Source: Flavobacterium tagetis
GTDB lineage: Bacteria > Bacteroidota > Bacteroidia > Flavobacteriales > Flavobacteriaceae
Assembly (NCBI RefSeq): GCF_016735615.1
Contig: NZ_JAERSF010000005.1
Coordinates: 62,001-126,000, forward strand
Reading direction: 5' to 3'
DNA: 64,000 bases
Shown: positions 42,864 to 52,703 of the stretch, in pieces
Layout: every line of letters starts with the position of its first letter
Position numbering within the stretch: the first letter of the stretch is position 1
Program-made: the position numbers and the translations under genes
Notes under the pieces: generated by a model
Told to the model about the DNA's origin: nothing
The model's database searches: none
The model's input: the letters and a program-made list of their open reading frames with translations, nothing else

Positions 42864-43877
42864 TTAGTCCTTCAAACGATACCCAGTCTCCTTCCAATTT
42901 GAAGGCAAATATCTTTCATAAGTCCATTGATTATATTTTTTAAAATACTCACGAGCCTTTAACCCAGATTCTTTCAGATCTTTATTTTTCCATTTTCCTC
43001 CAGACTTAGCAGATTTATATAAAATGGAACAGGTTTCATCTTTATCAGAAACTGACCATACAATCCAACTCAACTTTCTCTCCTCCATCCAATCTATGTA
43101 TTCTTGCCAAGCTTGGTAGTTTAATGGTCCATCACCAGAAGCCTCCATTCCTGCCGATTCTGAAATAAAGATTGGAAGTCCCTTTTTTATTGCAGCATCA
43201 GTTCTGTCTCGTAATTCTTTTCCATGGGTAGCCGCATAAAAATGCATTGTGTACATTATATTATCATATCCTAAAATAGGATCTGAAGCAGGAAGATCTA
43301 CATCTTGATCCCAATGTGGCGAACCTACCAAAATTATATTATCGGGGTCATTTTCTCTAATTACTTTAATTACCTCTTCAGAATAAGCCTTAACCTCTGG
43401 CCACGTTTCATAATCAGGCTCATTAAATATCTCATATATAATATTAGGATAGCTACCGTACTTTTTTGATATGTCTGCAAAGAATTCTTTAGCTTCTTTC
43501 AAATTAATATTATGGGTATGCCAATCAACAATTACATAAATATCCTCTTTTATTGCTCCCTTAATAACAGCTTCTATTTTTTCTTTTGAAAATTCTGGAT
43601 TTTTCATATATGAATACTCCCCAAGCTCTACTCCTAGTGAAGCACGAACAATGTTGCAATTAAAATCTTTTCTTAACCAACTTACCGCTTTTTTATTATA
43701 AAACCTTGGCCACATGCTATGCCATCCAAAACTCATTCCTCTTAAAACGACTGGCTTTTTATTTTTATTTACCAATTGAGTGCCATCAACACTAAGCTTT
43801 CCATGTGTTTCTACTTGAGCATTTGAAAATGAAAACACAAATACAAAAGCAACCGCTAAAATTTCACTAAACTTCAT
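42864..43877 (-). CDS. Glycoside hydrolase family 5, subfamily 2-like (endo-beta-1,4-glucanase/mannanase)
   Basis: 337 residues from ATG 43877; a TTG six bases earlier (43883) is in frame but lacks advantage. Signal peptide ends SNAQ. The (beta/alpha)8 fold follows GH5 subfamily 2 along its length (VIRENDPDNIILVGSPHWDQDV; MYTMHFYAATHGKELRD; WIVWSVSDKDETCS). Acid/base Glu153 (EIFNEPD), nucleophile Glu240 (ISESAGMEASGDG). In most GH5_2 enzymes the residue after the nucleophile is Trp; here it is Ser. Expected to cut beta-1,4-linked glucose or glucose-mannose backbones outside the cell or in the periplasm. Last gene of the leftward PUL operon, after GH27. Confidence 0.88.
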   Translation of the reverse strand: MKFSEILAVAFVFVFSFSNAQVETHGKLSVDGTQLVNKNKKPVVLRGMSFGWHSMWPRFYNKKAVSWLRKDFNCNIVRASLGVELGEYSYMKNPEFSKEKIEAVIKGAIKEDIYVIVDWHTHNINLKEAKEFFADISKKYGSYPNIIYEIFNEPDYETWPEVKAYSEEVIKVIRENDPDNIILVGSPHWDQDVDLPASDPILGYDNIMYTMHFYAATHGKELRDRTDAAIKKGLPIFISESAGMEASGDGPLNYQAWQEYIDWMEERKLSWIVWSVSDKDETCSILYKSAKSGGKWKNKDLKESGLKAREYFKKYNQWTYERYLPSNWKETGYRLKD

Positions 43878-43889
43878 AATCAATTAGTT

Positions 43890-45122
43890 TTAATGAATTA
43901 ATTTTAAAGTAATCACATCATGCGAAGCTATTTCGGCCATAAAGGCCTTTTTTGTATTTCCGATTTCTTTGTTTTTCCAAAGATCTTTTACTTTGAAGAT
44001 TATTTTGCTAAAATCAGCTTCATAACCAAAATCAGCATCTTTGATGTTGTTTTTTTTCCAATCAAAATTGATTTTTTTTGAAGTTTCGGTTCTGTTGACA
44101 AAGCTTACTGCCCAAGCTCCATCTGAAAGTGGTTTTACCCAAACTTCTACACCATCTAAAATAGCATATTTAAATCCTTGGATTCCAAGTTTATCTTGAT
44201 TAACAGCTAAAAGTTCTTTATTCGTTAAAATTGCCAAAGTCTCTTTTGACATTTTTCTGTAATCATTTCCAGTAAAAAGAGGCGACGAAAGCATGCACCA
44301 CATTGCAAAATGGGTTTTGTCTTCGGTATCGTTCATCTCATTTCCAACTTCCATCATATCAAAATCATTCCAATGATCTGAACCAGAGTATTTACGAATA
44401 TCTTTTCTCATATCGGCAATTTTCATGAATCCCCAAGAAGACCAATTTTCTGGATGTTTAAATTCGCAGTCAAAACATGGATAGATATCTCCCGATATTC
44501 TCCAAAGATTGCCAATTGGTTTCCCCCATTCCCACGGCTGATTGTCTCCCCATTCGCAAAGACTAAAAACAATTGGTCTTCCAGCAGTTTTCAATGCATT
44601 GCTCATTGTGGTGTAAGCTTCTTTTGCCGTGATTCCTTCTGTATTACACCAATCGTATTTTAAAAAATCTATTCCAAGTTTAGCATAAAATCTTGCATCT
44701 TGATATTCATACCCTCTTGTTCCTGGATAACCGGCACAGGTTTTTGTACCAGCACAATTATACAAACCGAATTTCAAACCTTTATTATGCACATAATCGA
44801 TAAGCGCTTTCATTCCGCTTGGAAACTTCTCAGGATCAGGCACTAAATCGCCATTTTCATCACGTTCGTGCGTCATCCAGCCATCATCTAAAACAATATA
44901 ATTGTAACCAGCAGCAGCTAACCCCGAAGAAACCATAATATCGGCAGTTTCTTTTACTAATTTTTCATCAATATTGGTCGCAAAAGTATTCCATGAATTC
45001 CAGCCCATTGGAGGCGTCATTGCCAATCCTTCAAATTTTCCGCCCTGCTGTTTATGTGTATTGCCCTGACTGAAAACAAAACTCGAAATACTTAGAAGGA
45101 ATCCTAAAATTATTTTTTTCAT
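43890..45122 (-). CDS. GH27 alpha-galactosidase
   Basis: 410 residues with a signal peptide ending FSQ. GH27 (clan D) barrel: MTPPMGWNSWNTF start, LDDGWM (78-83), nucleophile Asp157 (FLKYDWCN) and acid/base Asp212 (RISGDI). C-terminal beta-sandwich (about 310-410). It should remove alpha-1,6-linked galactose side chains from galactomannan or manno-oligosaccharides. The gene lies directly before GH5 (12 bp) and after the SGBP with a hairpin in between. Alternative: alpha-N-acetylgalactosaminidase of the same family, less likely in this locus. Confidence 0.93.
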   Translation of the reverse strand: MKKIILGFLLSISSFVFSQGNTHKQQGGKFEGLAMTPPMGWNSWNTFATNIDEKLVKETADIMVSSGLAAAGYNYIVLDDGWMTHERDENGDLVPDPEKFPSGMKALIDYVHNKGLKFGLYNCAGTKTCAGYPGTRGYEYQDARFYAKLGIDFLKYDWCNTEGITAKEAYTTMSNALKTAGRPIVFSLCEWGDNQPWEWGKPIGNLWRISGDIYPCFDCEFKHPENWSSWGFMKIADMRKDIRKYSGSDHWNDFDMMEVGNEMNDTEDKTHFAMWCMLSSPLFTGNDYRKMSKETLAILTNKELLAVNQDKLGIQGFKYAILDGVEVWVKPLSDGAWAVSFVNRTETSKKINFDWKKNNIKDADFGYEADFSKIIFKVKDLWKNKEIGNTKKAFMAEIASHDVITLKLIH

Positions 45123-45152
45123 TCTTTATACATTTAAAAAAGATCTATAAAA

Positions 45153-45186
45153 AGATATTCCCTAATTTCTCAATTAGGGAATATCT
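45153..45186 (-). terminator. Hairpin inside the mannan operon (possible attenuator)
   Basis: Perfect 15 bp stem (arms 45153-45167 and 45172-45186, loop TCTC) between the SGBP gene and GH27, followed on the minus strand by only a short T stretch (TTTTATAG). Could stop part of the transcripts before the GH27/GH5 genes or stabilise the upstream 3' end. Confidence 0.6.
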
Positions 45187-45212
45187 CAAACTAACTCACA
45201 ACATATTATTTT

Positions 45213-46472
45213 TTATAAAAATCCGATATCGTCTATATAAAGGATACTAGATGGAGTAATTGTTCCTCCAGAAAATTCTTGAATAAACACACTATCAAAA
45301 TTTCCATCAGTTAAAAGTTCAGGATGCAAAGCTGAAATAGGAATTGAAATATTATTCCATTGCCCTGGCACTAAAGTAACTGTAGTACCTTTAGCAGAAT
45401 CACCCGTGTCACTATTTATGGTAACCATAATTTTAGTGCTTTCTGTTGGAAATACAGACATTTTAACGAATTGATAATCTGCAGCTTTTAGAAGCAAATC
45501 TGAGTGCATGAAAAGTCCGCTCCAAGCTTCTGCAACTTTTTTGATTGCATTTGTACCTCTGCTAACTTTTTCTGTGCTATCCCAGGTAATGTCTCCTCCC
45601 CAGCCCCAGCCCCATCCTTTCAATGAGTCTTCGTATAATAAATATTTAAGTCCTATTCCGCTTGGAGCAGATACCCCAAATTCAGTTTCTACAACGATAA
45701 GAGCGTATGAATCAAAATCTGCTGGAACTGTTGCTTTTATTTCTGTTTTAGAAACCGCAGTAAATGTTGCTTCAGTAGATCCGAACTTTACACTTTTAAC
45801 TTTTACAAAATTTTGTCCTGTAATTGTTATGACGTCTCCCGCAGAAGCTAAAACTTGCGATAACCCAGTAATTACTGGAGCTGGCGGAGTCAATTCAATC
45901 ACATTGCTTAAAACATTCACAAAACCATTTGTTCCGTAATAATCTAATCCTGGCGCTTCTTTATCAGATCCATTCACTTTTAAAACACCATTGGTTACAT
46001 TAATGCTTAGTAAATATAAATCTGCATTTACCGCATTTGCCATTGTAACATAATCGCCTGTTTCTAAATAATCAGCTTCAATACCTTCAAGTTTGCCCAC
46101 TCTTTTTTTGACACCTTTAATAACATGACTTAAAACAAGTTGTTTTAAATCATCAACAGAAACTAGCGTTATATCTGGATATCCTAGATCATTTACATAA
46201 CCATTAGCTACCAAATAAGCATCGAAAGCAGCATCGTTTGGAACAAAATACGTGTAATTATCAGCTGTATTTAATGTTGATTCTAAACCAGCTAATTTTA
46301 TTGCTTTTGTAAACGTAGTTAAATTACTATTTGCCTGAATTAAGCCATATGCTGTATTGTAATTTTGCTGTGCTCCTCCAATATCTTCAATTTCGTTATC
46401 GCAGGAAGAAGCCGCAACAACCAAAAAGACACTCAGAGCAATATGTTTTACTTTATTATATATATTTTTCAT
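45213..46472 (-). CDS. PUL lipoprotein: FAS1 + IPT/TIG + glycan-binding domain
   Basis: 419 residues. Lipobox ASSC, Cys24. A fasciclin (FAS1) domain (about 36-192; LIQANSNLTTFTKAIKLAGLESTL and YTYFVPNDAAFDAYL are its H1/H2-like blocks) is followed by an IPT/TIG Ig-like domain (about 195-275, PVITGLSQVLASAGDVITITGQNFVKV) and a C-terminal beta-sandwich (about 280-419) with a WGWGWGGDITW motif and the end IDDIGFL, similar to the end of the other lipoprotein. It probably binds mannan at the cell surface. FAS1 domains are usually adhesion modules and are not standard in SusE/F-position proteins. Located after the other SGBP in the susCD operon. Confidence 0.8.
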   Translation of the reverse strand: MKNIYNKVKHIALSVFLVVAASSCDNEIEDIGGAQQNYNTAYGLIQANSNLTTFTKAIKLAGLESTLNTADNYTYFVPNDAAFDAYLVANGYVNDLGYPDITLVSVDDLKQLVLSHVIKGVKKRVGKLEGIEADYLETGDYVTMANAVNADLYLLSINVTNGVLKVNGSDKEAPGLDYYGTNGFVNVLSNVIELTPPAPVITGLSQVLASAGDVITITGQNFVKVKSVKFGSTEATFTAVSKTEIKATVPADFDSYALIVVETEFGVSAPSGIGLKYLLYEDSLKGWGWGWGGDITWDSTEKVSRGTNAIKKVAEAWSGLFMHSDLLLKAADYQFVKMSVFPTESTKIMVTINSDTGDSAKGTTVTLVPGQWNNISIPISALHPELLTDGNFDSVFIQEFSGGTITPSSILYIDDIGFL

Positions 46473-46554
46473 AAATTCTCTTTTAGTTTTTTAATTATGG
46501 ATTCAGATTAATAGATTGAACTTTTGTCGAAATCTATTTTTTGAATCCTAACAA

Positions 46555-47628
46555 TTATTTTAGTACCAATCCGATATCATCTAGATAGATCACATTTCCG
46601 CCAAAACCGCCAAATTCTTGATATCCAATTTGAGATAATTCAGTAGGATTACCGAGTGAACTATATGGCACCTCAACATAAGTCCAAGAAGTTCTTACGT
46701 CAACTATCATAATATTTTTCTCAGCATCTCCATTAGCAAAAAACTTTACTTTTCCTGCTTTTTCACCTTTAAGCCAAAATCTTACCGCTTTAAATTTATC
46801 TGTATCATGATAAGACCAATTGTTAATACCAATAACATATCCATCCCATTCACCAGCTTTCCATTGAATGCATTTAGTCCCTTGATAAACATCTTTAGCG
46901 TAAGACGGGTCAAACTCATTAGTTCCATCCCAGAGAGATTGCCAGCCCCAAATATTAGTGAAAGCATCGTCATAAATTTCAGATCCTATTACTTGAGGAG
47001 CCACTGTTGTTCCAGATACATTTGTTACTGATAAACTTTTCAAGTAACTTCCTTCAGGAACTTTAACCACAATCTCGGTTAATGTAGAAGATATTGGCTC
47101 AACTTGAATATCTCCAAAATTAACGACAGGACGCAAGAAATATTCACCAGTAATAGTAATAACATCTCCTGGATTTGGATTGACAGGAAACCCTTTAATA
47201 TTAGGACTTGGAGGCCTAATAGCCACTTTATAATTCAATGTACCTGAATTGGTTACGATCTTCATTTCGTCCATTTCATTATAGTATGGAGTTTTTGAAT
47301 CTACTAAAACCACAATTGCGTTGTCTGTTACAAATGTTGGATTAAAATAAGATTCTAATCCGTTAAATGAAATTGATTTTAGCGTTGCAAAACCAGATCC
47401 TCTGATGATGTAGTAATTTCCAGCATTAATAACATCAGTAGGCACATCTACTTTTCTATCTCCTTCAACCAAAGGATCGTCAACAACAGATCTGCTAATT
47501 CCAGTTACTTCAAGTTTTCCAGATGAACCACCTGATGAATCATCATTTGAACAGGAAGCAAACAGCAAAATTGAAATCGAAGCCAAAAAATACAACTTCA
47601 ATAACATTCTATTTTTTATATTTTTCAT
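46555..47628 (-). CDS. PUL surface glycan-binding lipoprotein with two IPT/TIG domains
   Basis: 357 residues. Lipobox LLFASC, Cys26. Two Ig-like IPT/TIG domains (about 35-135 and 137-215; the second begins PNIKGFPVNPNPGDVITITGEYF) and a C-terminal beta-sandwich (about 220-357) rich in tryptophan and tyrosine (WGWQSLWDG; GYVIGINNWSYH) ending YLDDIGLVLK, fitting a carbohydrate-binding module. It stands in the SusE/F place directly after SusD (20 bp), as expected for a surface glycan-binding protein that helps SusC/SusD hold mannan. Confidence 0.85.
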   Translation of the reverse strand: MKNIKNRMLLKLYFLASISILLFASCSNDDSSGGSSGKLEVTGISRSVVDDPLVEGDRKVDVPTDVINAGNYYIIRGSGFATLKSISFNGLESYFNPTFVTDNAIVVLVDSKTPYYNEMDEMKIVTNSGTLNYKVAIRPPSPNIKGFPVNPNPGDVITITGEYFLRPVVNFGDIQVEPISSTLTEIVVKVPEGSYLKSLSVTNVSGTTVAPQVIGSEIYDDAFTNIWGWQSLWDGTNEFDPSYAKDVYQGTKCIQWKAGEWDGYVIGINNWSYHDTDKFKAVRFWLKGEKAGKVKFFANGDAEKNIMIVDVRTSWTYVEVPYSSLGNPTELSQIGYQEFGGFGGNVIYLDDIGLVLK

Positions 47629-47648
47629 AGTGATTTACTTTTAAAAAA

Positions 47649-49211
47649 TTATTTGAAAGTGTAAGGAACTGGTGCCTCTTTCAATTTTGGATTTTTTCTA
47701 ACTTCGACATCTGGTTTTGGATAAATAAAATCAGTTGGCGTTGGCGTATAATGTATTACCCCTTGAGAATCAAAACCTCTATCTTGCTGAGAAATTATAT
47801 TAATTGCCTCCTGACGTGGCAGTCTTCCTAAATCGAACCAAAATTCACCTTCAAAAGCAAATTCAACCCTACGCTCATGAAACAAAGCCGTTTTTGTCAA
47901 AGGAACATTGGCTCCTAATTCCCCAAGACCCGCTCTAAGTCTCACTTTATTATACGACTCTTTTGCTGCAGCGTTAGTAGTTTCATCAGCACCAGCCATA
48001 GTTGCTTCAGCATGTATTAATAAAAGATCAGCATAACGCATAATATAATTACAGTTACTCATTCCTCCCCATCCATCAGCTGGCCCAGTCTCGCTAGTCA
48101 CTTGCCCGACAACATATTTCTTAACAGCTGCTCCGGTATTGGCTAATGCATCTGGATATTTCGTTTTATCCATAACAAAACCTACAACACCATCTCCTTT
48201 AATATTAGGATAAGAATCTCCATAAATCATAAAAGACTCTTTTCTTCTTAAATCTCCAATTTCAAAAGCATCTTGAACATCATTACTTGGCACATAAGTA
48301 GCACCATATGACGCATTATCATTCAAAATATCTAGACCGTATTGAATATTAGAGAAATTTCCACCTCCATAAGTATTTATAGCACCAGACCATTGCCAAG
48401 AATAAATAGATTCTTCGTTATTATTTTTACTCGTCAAAAACAAATCTGCAAAATTTGGCAACAATCCGAATTCACCTGAGTTAATCACTTTTTCAGCCAT
48501 TGCTTTAGAATCTGCATATTTTTTTTCATATAAATATACTTTAGCTAAAAATGCTTCAGCAGAACCTTGAGTTACAAAAATGTTGTCTCCGCTAGCAGAT
48601 CTAGATCTAATTTTCGATTTTAGATTTGCTGCTGCAAATTTTAAATCGTTTTCAATGAAGGTATAAACGTCTTCAACTCTATTGGTATTTACCATCGGAT
48701 TTTTTGCCAAAGCCAAATTATCTTCAATAATAGGCACTGGTCCATACAAACGAACCAAATAGAAATAAGCGATTGATCTAAAGAAATGCGCTTCAGCAAT
48801 CGTGTTTTTAATTACTGCTCTATTTACATCTGCTGTGGCATTTTTTTCAATATTGTTAATCAAGTTATTAGCCTGCGCTATGATTGCAAAACACGCCCTC
48901 CAAGGATCTAACAATATTGGACTATCAGAAGTCAATTTAAACTGAATAAGTTCTGGTCCATCGGCATAAGCCAAACAATTTCCTGATGATAGTTCTGACA
49001 ATGCGTAAAAGTTCTTAGTATAATAAGGGGCCCACATTGCGCCATACATTCCGTAAGTGGTTCTTGCTACCTGCTCATCGGTATTATAAAACTGATCACT
49101 GCTGTAACTATCTTCAGAAGGGCGATCTAAGAAATCTTCGCTGCAAGAAGTAGTTGCCAAACCTAGCATTAAGAATAAAACTAAGGTCTTTATATTGATA
49201 TATTTTTTCAT
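47649..49211 (-). CDS. SusD-like starch/mannan-binding lipoprotein
   Basis: 520 residues. Lipobox ATTSC, Cys23, then the SusD_like N-terminal start SEDFLDRPSEDSY, TPR-like helices (IAEAHFFRSIAYFYLVRLYGPVPIIED) and the RagB/SusD C-terminal part (YADLLLIHAEATM; HERRVEFAFEGEFWFDLGRLPR). It forms the lid of the SusC transporter and binds the polysaccharide fragment at the cell surface. The stop of susC is 11 bp away and the order SusC-SusD is standard. Its ligand is inferred from the hydrolase set around it. Confidence 0.95.
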   Translation of the reverse strand: MKKYINIKTLVLFLMLGLATTSCSEDFLDRPSEDSYSSDQFYNTDEQVARTTYGMYGAMWAPYYTKNFYALSELSSGNCLAYADGPELIQFKLTSDSPILLDPWRACFAIIAQANNLINNIEKNATADVNRAVIKNTIAEAHFFRSIAYFYLVRLYGPVPIIEDNLALAKNPMVNTNRVEDVYTFIENDLKFAAANLKSKIRSRSASGDNIFVTQGSAEAFLAKVYLYEKKYADSKAMAEKVINSGEFGLLPNFADLFLTSKNNNEESIYSWQWSGAINTYGGGNFSNIQYGLDILNDNASYGATYVPSNDVQDAFEIGDLRRKESFMIYGDSYPNIKGDGVVGFVMDKTKYPDALANTGAAVKKYVVGQVTSETGPADGWGGMSNCNYIMRYADLLLIHAEATMAGADETTNAAAKESYNKVRLRAGLGELGANVPLTKTALFHERRVEFAFEGEFWFDLGRLPRQEAINIISQQDRGFDSQGVIHYTPTPTDFIYPKPDVEVRKNPKLKEAPVPYTFK

Positions 49212-49222
49212 AAGAGTAGTAA

Positions 49223-52200
49223 TTAAAATTCTAAATTCATTCCAAAAGTGAAACTACGATTGGTTGGGTAACGCCCTGAATCGATTCCTGATAATAATGG
49301 ATCTTGGTTATATGATCCAATTTCAGGATCATAGCCTGTATATTTGGTAAATGTGTAAAGATTTTGAATACCAAAATAAAATCTTAATTTACTAATGCTC
49401 GCTTTTGAGAGCACATCTGAAGGCATATTATATCCTAAAGTAACTTGCTGAATTCTTAAATACGAACCATCTTCTACATAACGATCTGAGATTGCAATAT
49501 TTGGATGTCCGTCTCCGCCATCAGGTCTTGGATATTTTGCATCAACATTTTCTGGTGTCCAAAAATCTGCTGCTTCTGCCAATTGATTTTCATACAAACG
49601 TTGGTTTTTAGTACCTGCACGTCTTGTCAAGTTCATTACTTTGTTGCCGTACGATCCTTGCAAAAAGACTCCTAGATCAATATTTTTATATTTAAAAGTA
49701 TTATTGAATCCATAAGTAAATTTTGGCGCTGGATTACCAATGTAGGTTAAGTCCTTATCATCAATCAAACCGTCTTTGTTTTGATCTACATACTCAACAT
49801 CTCCCAACTGGCTTTTTACCGCTTTGTTTCCTGTAAAAGGAATTGGTGCATTGGCTAACTGCTCGTTGGTTCTGATAATACCAACTGCCTGATATCCGTA
49901 AAACTGACCAACTGGCTGACCCACTATAGTTTTAGTTACCGCTTTTGTTGTATAATCATTAAGCAATACATCTTTTGTCAAATCAAAATTATCTTGTAAG
50001 CTCAACAATTTATTTTTGTTTGTAGAGAAAATTACTTTTGAATTCCATGAAAAATCTTTTCCAAATTTCTCATTATAATCTAAAGTCATCTCAAAACCTT
50101 GATTTCTTAAGCTTCCTAAATTTACACTTGGCGCTCCTAAACCTCCTTGATACGCATCTGTACCGGTAACATAGTACGGCAATGGCAATACGAATAAAAA
50201 TCCTTCAGATTCTTTTTTGTACACATCAAATGTTGCTTGAAGTTTTGATTTGAAAAGTGTAAAATCTAACCCTAAGTTGGTTTGTTTAGAAGTTTCCCAA
50301 GTTAAATCAGGATTTGCAATATTATTAACTGTAAAGAAGTTCCCCATTGCCGATTTGATTGCGCGAACAGTACTCATATAACCGCCACCGCCAATGTTTT
50401 GGTTTCCAGTCTCTCCATATCCACCTCTGAACTTGATATTATCAATGTATTCTCTCGTTCCTTCCATAAACTTTTCGTTCGAAAGTTTCCAATATCCAGA
50501 AACTGAAGGAAAGTAACCCCATTTTTGACCTGGACCAAAATTAGAACTTCCGTCTGCTCTCATGGTTGCCTGCAAACCATATCGATTATCATAATCATAA
50601 TTAAAAGATCCGAAGAAAGAATACAAAGCAGAACTTCCCTTATATTCTGAAGCAATAACCGAATCAGGATCTCCTAAACTAATAGAATGAATATCATTAC
50701 TTAATAAGCCAGAAACAGATTGCGAATTACCAAACCAATGATTATCATTTGCCTCTTGACCTGCTAAAACATTAAAATGATGATTTCCTACATCGGCCTT
50801 ATAAGTTAAAACGTTTTTAACATTAAGCTGATACCAATTGTTTGCTCTCTCTGTTAGCATATTGGTTTCTCTCACCGCTGAACCCCATTTATAAGTAGGC
50901 TGAAAACCTTCGAAATTATCCACATTTGTAGAGCCACCAAAATCAAAACGATACTCTAATCCTTTTGCAATTCTAAAGCTAGCATAAAAATTTCCTAAGA
51001 AATTCTTCTTGATCAATTTATTGGTATTCATCAAAGCTGAAGCTACAGGATTGATCCAAACCCCAATTGATCCATCTGCTGGCGGACCAGAGTAATTACC
51101 ATTAGTATCTTTTACCGCAACATCTGGAGTAGACAAAATAGAAGTACTGATAATACCATTACTAGCACCATTTATTGTAATATCTTCATTTGTTATTCCC
51201 GCACCAACAGACACCCCAACAGTTAACCAATCTTTTATTTTACTATCAACGTTTGTTTTAAAATTATATCTTTTAAAAGCAGAACCAATTACAATACCTT
51301 CTTGATTAGTGTAACCTCCAGAAATATAGTAGTTAGTACCTTCTTTAGCACCAGAAAACGAAACCTGATAATTATTCATTATAGCCGTTTTATAAATCTC
51401 ATCCTGCCAATTTGTTCCTTTACCCAGAACAGACGGAACAGCAAATTCATCTCTCGGCGTTACACCGTAAACACCTGCCAAAGCATTTTGCTGTGCAGCA
51501 TATTGACTCAAAGTCATAGTATCTAACAAACGAGTTACATTTTGAATAGAGAAATAAGAATCAAAAGTGATTTTTCCTGTTCCTTTCTTACCTCTTTTTG
51601 TAGTAATAATAACAACTCCATTCGACGCTCTAGAACCATAGATAGCAGTTGCAGAAGCATCTTTCAAAATATCCATTGTTTCGATATCATTCGGATTTAA
51701 AAAAGCTATAGGGCTCGAAGTTACGTTTCCTGTATTGGATCCTAAATAACCTGTAACAATTGAACCTCCAGTTGCCGTATTGGCAGCATCTCCAGAAATC
51801 GGAATACCGTCTACAATATACAATGGCTCATTGGTTCCAGAGATTGAAGTAGTTCCACGAATTTTAACCGATACACTACTTCCTGGCTGTCCTGAGTTGT
51901 TCGTAACTGTTACCCCAGCAGCACGTCCTTGCAATAATTGATCTACAGATACTTGTGGAGAGTCTGCAATATCCTTAGAACTAACAGTAGAAATAGCTCC
52001 TGTTAAGTCTTTTTTCTTTACACTTCTATATCCTACGTTTACCAAAACTTCACGAAGATCTTCGGCGCTAAGTTTTAAAATAACGTTTACTGTTCCGCCA
52101 TTTTTAACATTGATAGTTTGCGCAACATATCCAATAAATGAAACAGAAATAGTAGAGTTTGCAGGTGCTTCGATAGAATATTTTCCATCGAAATCTGTGG

Positions 52201-52390
52201 AAACCGTCTTCTTTGTCGCTGTAACTATGATATTGGCGCCTGGTATAGATAACCCCTTTTCATCAGATACAGTTCCCGAAACCTTTACCTGAGCCGTAAT
52301 AAAATTACTAGTCAGTAACAAAAATAATATCAAAGGAACGGCTTTGTGGTCAGCCCTCCAATGAATGAAGCTAGTCATTAGTTTTTTCAT
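49223..52390 (-). CDS. SusC-like TonB-dependent oligosaccharide transporter
   Basis: 1055 residues. Signal peptide to about 34 (ending FITAQ), CarboxypepD_reg-like domain (about 35-115), plug domain (about 130-245, QLLQGRAAGVTVTNNSGQPG and the SusC marker EPLYIVDGIPI) and a 22-strand barrel to the end (FTFGMNLEF, final Phe). Imports manno-oligosaccharides across the outer membrane with energy from TonB. First gene of the leftward operon with a TACTTTTG -7 box 40 bp upstream. Followed by SusD and two binding lipoproteins. Confidence 0.95.
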   Translation of the reverse strand: MKKLMTSFIHWRADHKAVPLILFLLLTSNFITAQVKVSGTVSDEKGLSIPGANIIVTATKKTVSTDFDGKYSIEAPANSTISVSFIGYVAQTINVKNGGTVNVILKLSAEDLREVLVNVGYRSVKKKDLTGAISTVSSKDIADSPQVSVDQLLQGRAAGVTVTNNSGQPGSSVSVKIRGTTSISGTNEPLYIVDGIPISGDAANTATGGSIVTGYLGSNTGNVTSSPIAFLNPNDIETMDILKDASATAIYGSRASNGVVIITTKRGKKGTGKITFDSYFSIQNVTRLLDTMTLSQYAAQQNALAGVYGVTPRDEFAVPSVLGKGTNWQDEIYKTAIMNNYQVSFSGAKEGTNYYISGGYTNQEGIVIGSAFKRYNFKTNVDSKIKDWLTVGVSVGAGITNEDITINGASNGIISTSILSTPDVAVKDTNGNYSGPPADGSIGVWINPVASALMNTNKLIKKNFLGNFYASFRIAKGLEYRFDFGGSTNVDNFEGFQPTYKWGSAVRETNMLTERANNWYQLNVKNVLTYKADVGNHHFNVLAGQEANDNHWFGNSQSVSGLLSNDIHSISLGDPDSVIASEYKGSSALYSFFGSFNYDYDNRYGLQATMRADGSSNFGPGQKWGYFPSVSGYWKLSNEKFMEGTREYIDNIKFRGGYGETGNQNIGGGGYMSTVRAIKSAMGNFFTVNNIANPDLTWETSKQTNLGLDFTLFKSKLQATFDVYKKESEGFLFVLPLPYYVTGTDAYQGGLGAPSVNLGSLRNQGFEMTLDYNEKFGKDFSWNSKVIFSTNKNKLLSLQDNFDLTKDVLLNDYTTKAVTKTIVGQPVGQFYGYQAVGIIRTNEQLANAPIPFTGNKAVKSQLGDVEYVDQNKDGLIDDKDLTYIGNPAPKFTYGFNNTFKYKNIDLGVFLQGSYGNKVMNLTRRAGTKNQRLYENQLAEAADFWTPENVDAKYPRPDGGDGHPNIAISDRYVEDGSYLRIQQVTLGYNMPSDVLSKASISKLRFYFGIQNLYTFTKYTGYDPEIGSYNQDPLLSGIDSGRYPTNRSFTFGMNLEF

Positions 52391-52703
52391 AATAAGTGTT
52401 TGGTTAGTTAAATTTGTTTATTGCATAATCCAAAAGTAAATGCCTGGGTAATTTTTACTTTTAAATTATTTAACAAATCTATAACAGAGAGGATTATCAA
52501 ATCGATAGTATTATATCATTTAATGATAATATTTTTACTATAAGCCTTTAAAAAAACACATATAAAAATAAAAGTGTATAAATTTTAAATTATTCGCAAT
52601 CACATCTCTCTCAAGAACACAAACGATGCATAAAAACCAATGAAATCTTAAAAATCAAACGTTTTCGTTAAAAATAATATTTACTTGTGATAAAAAAGTA
52701 TCA
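52391..52703. other. Upstream region of the SusC operon
   Basis: 313 bp without a gene between the AraC gene's stop and the SusC start. Besides the -7 box at 52431-52438 it holds long A/T tracts and no obvious palindromic operator. The control of SusC by the AraC regulator would be expected to act here. Confidence 0.55.
52431..52438 (-). promoter_or_regulatory. -7 promoter box (TACTTTTG) of the SusC operon
   Basis: Minus-strand TAnnTTTG match 40 bp upstream of the SusC start codon; leader of about 35 nt. No good TTG at -33, as expected for an activator-dependent promoter. Confidence 0.5.
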
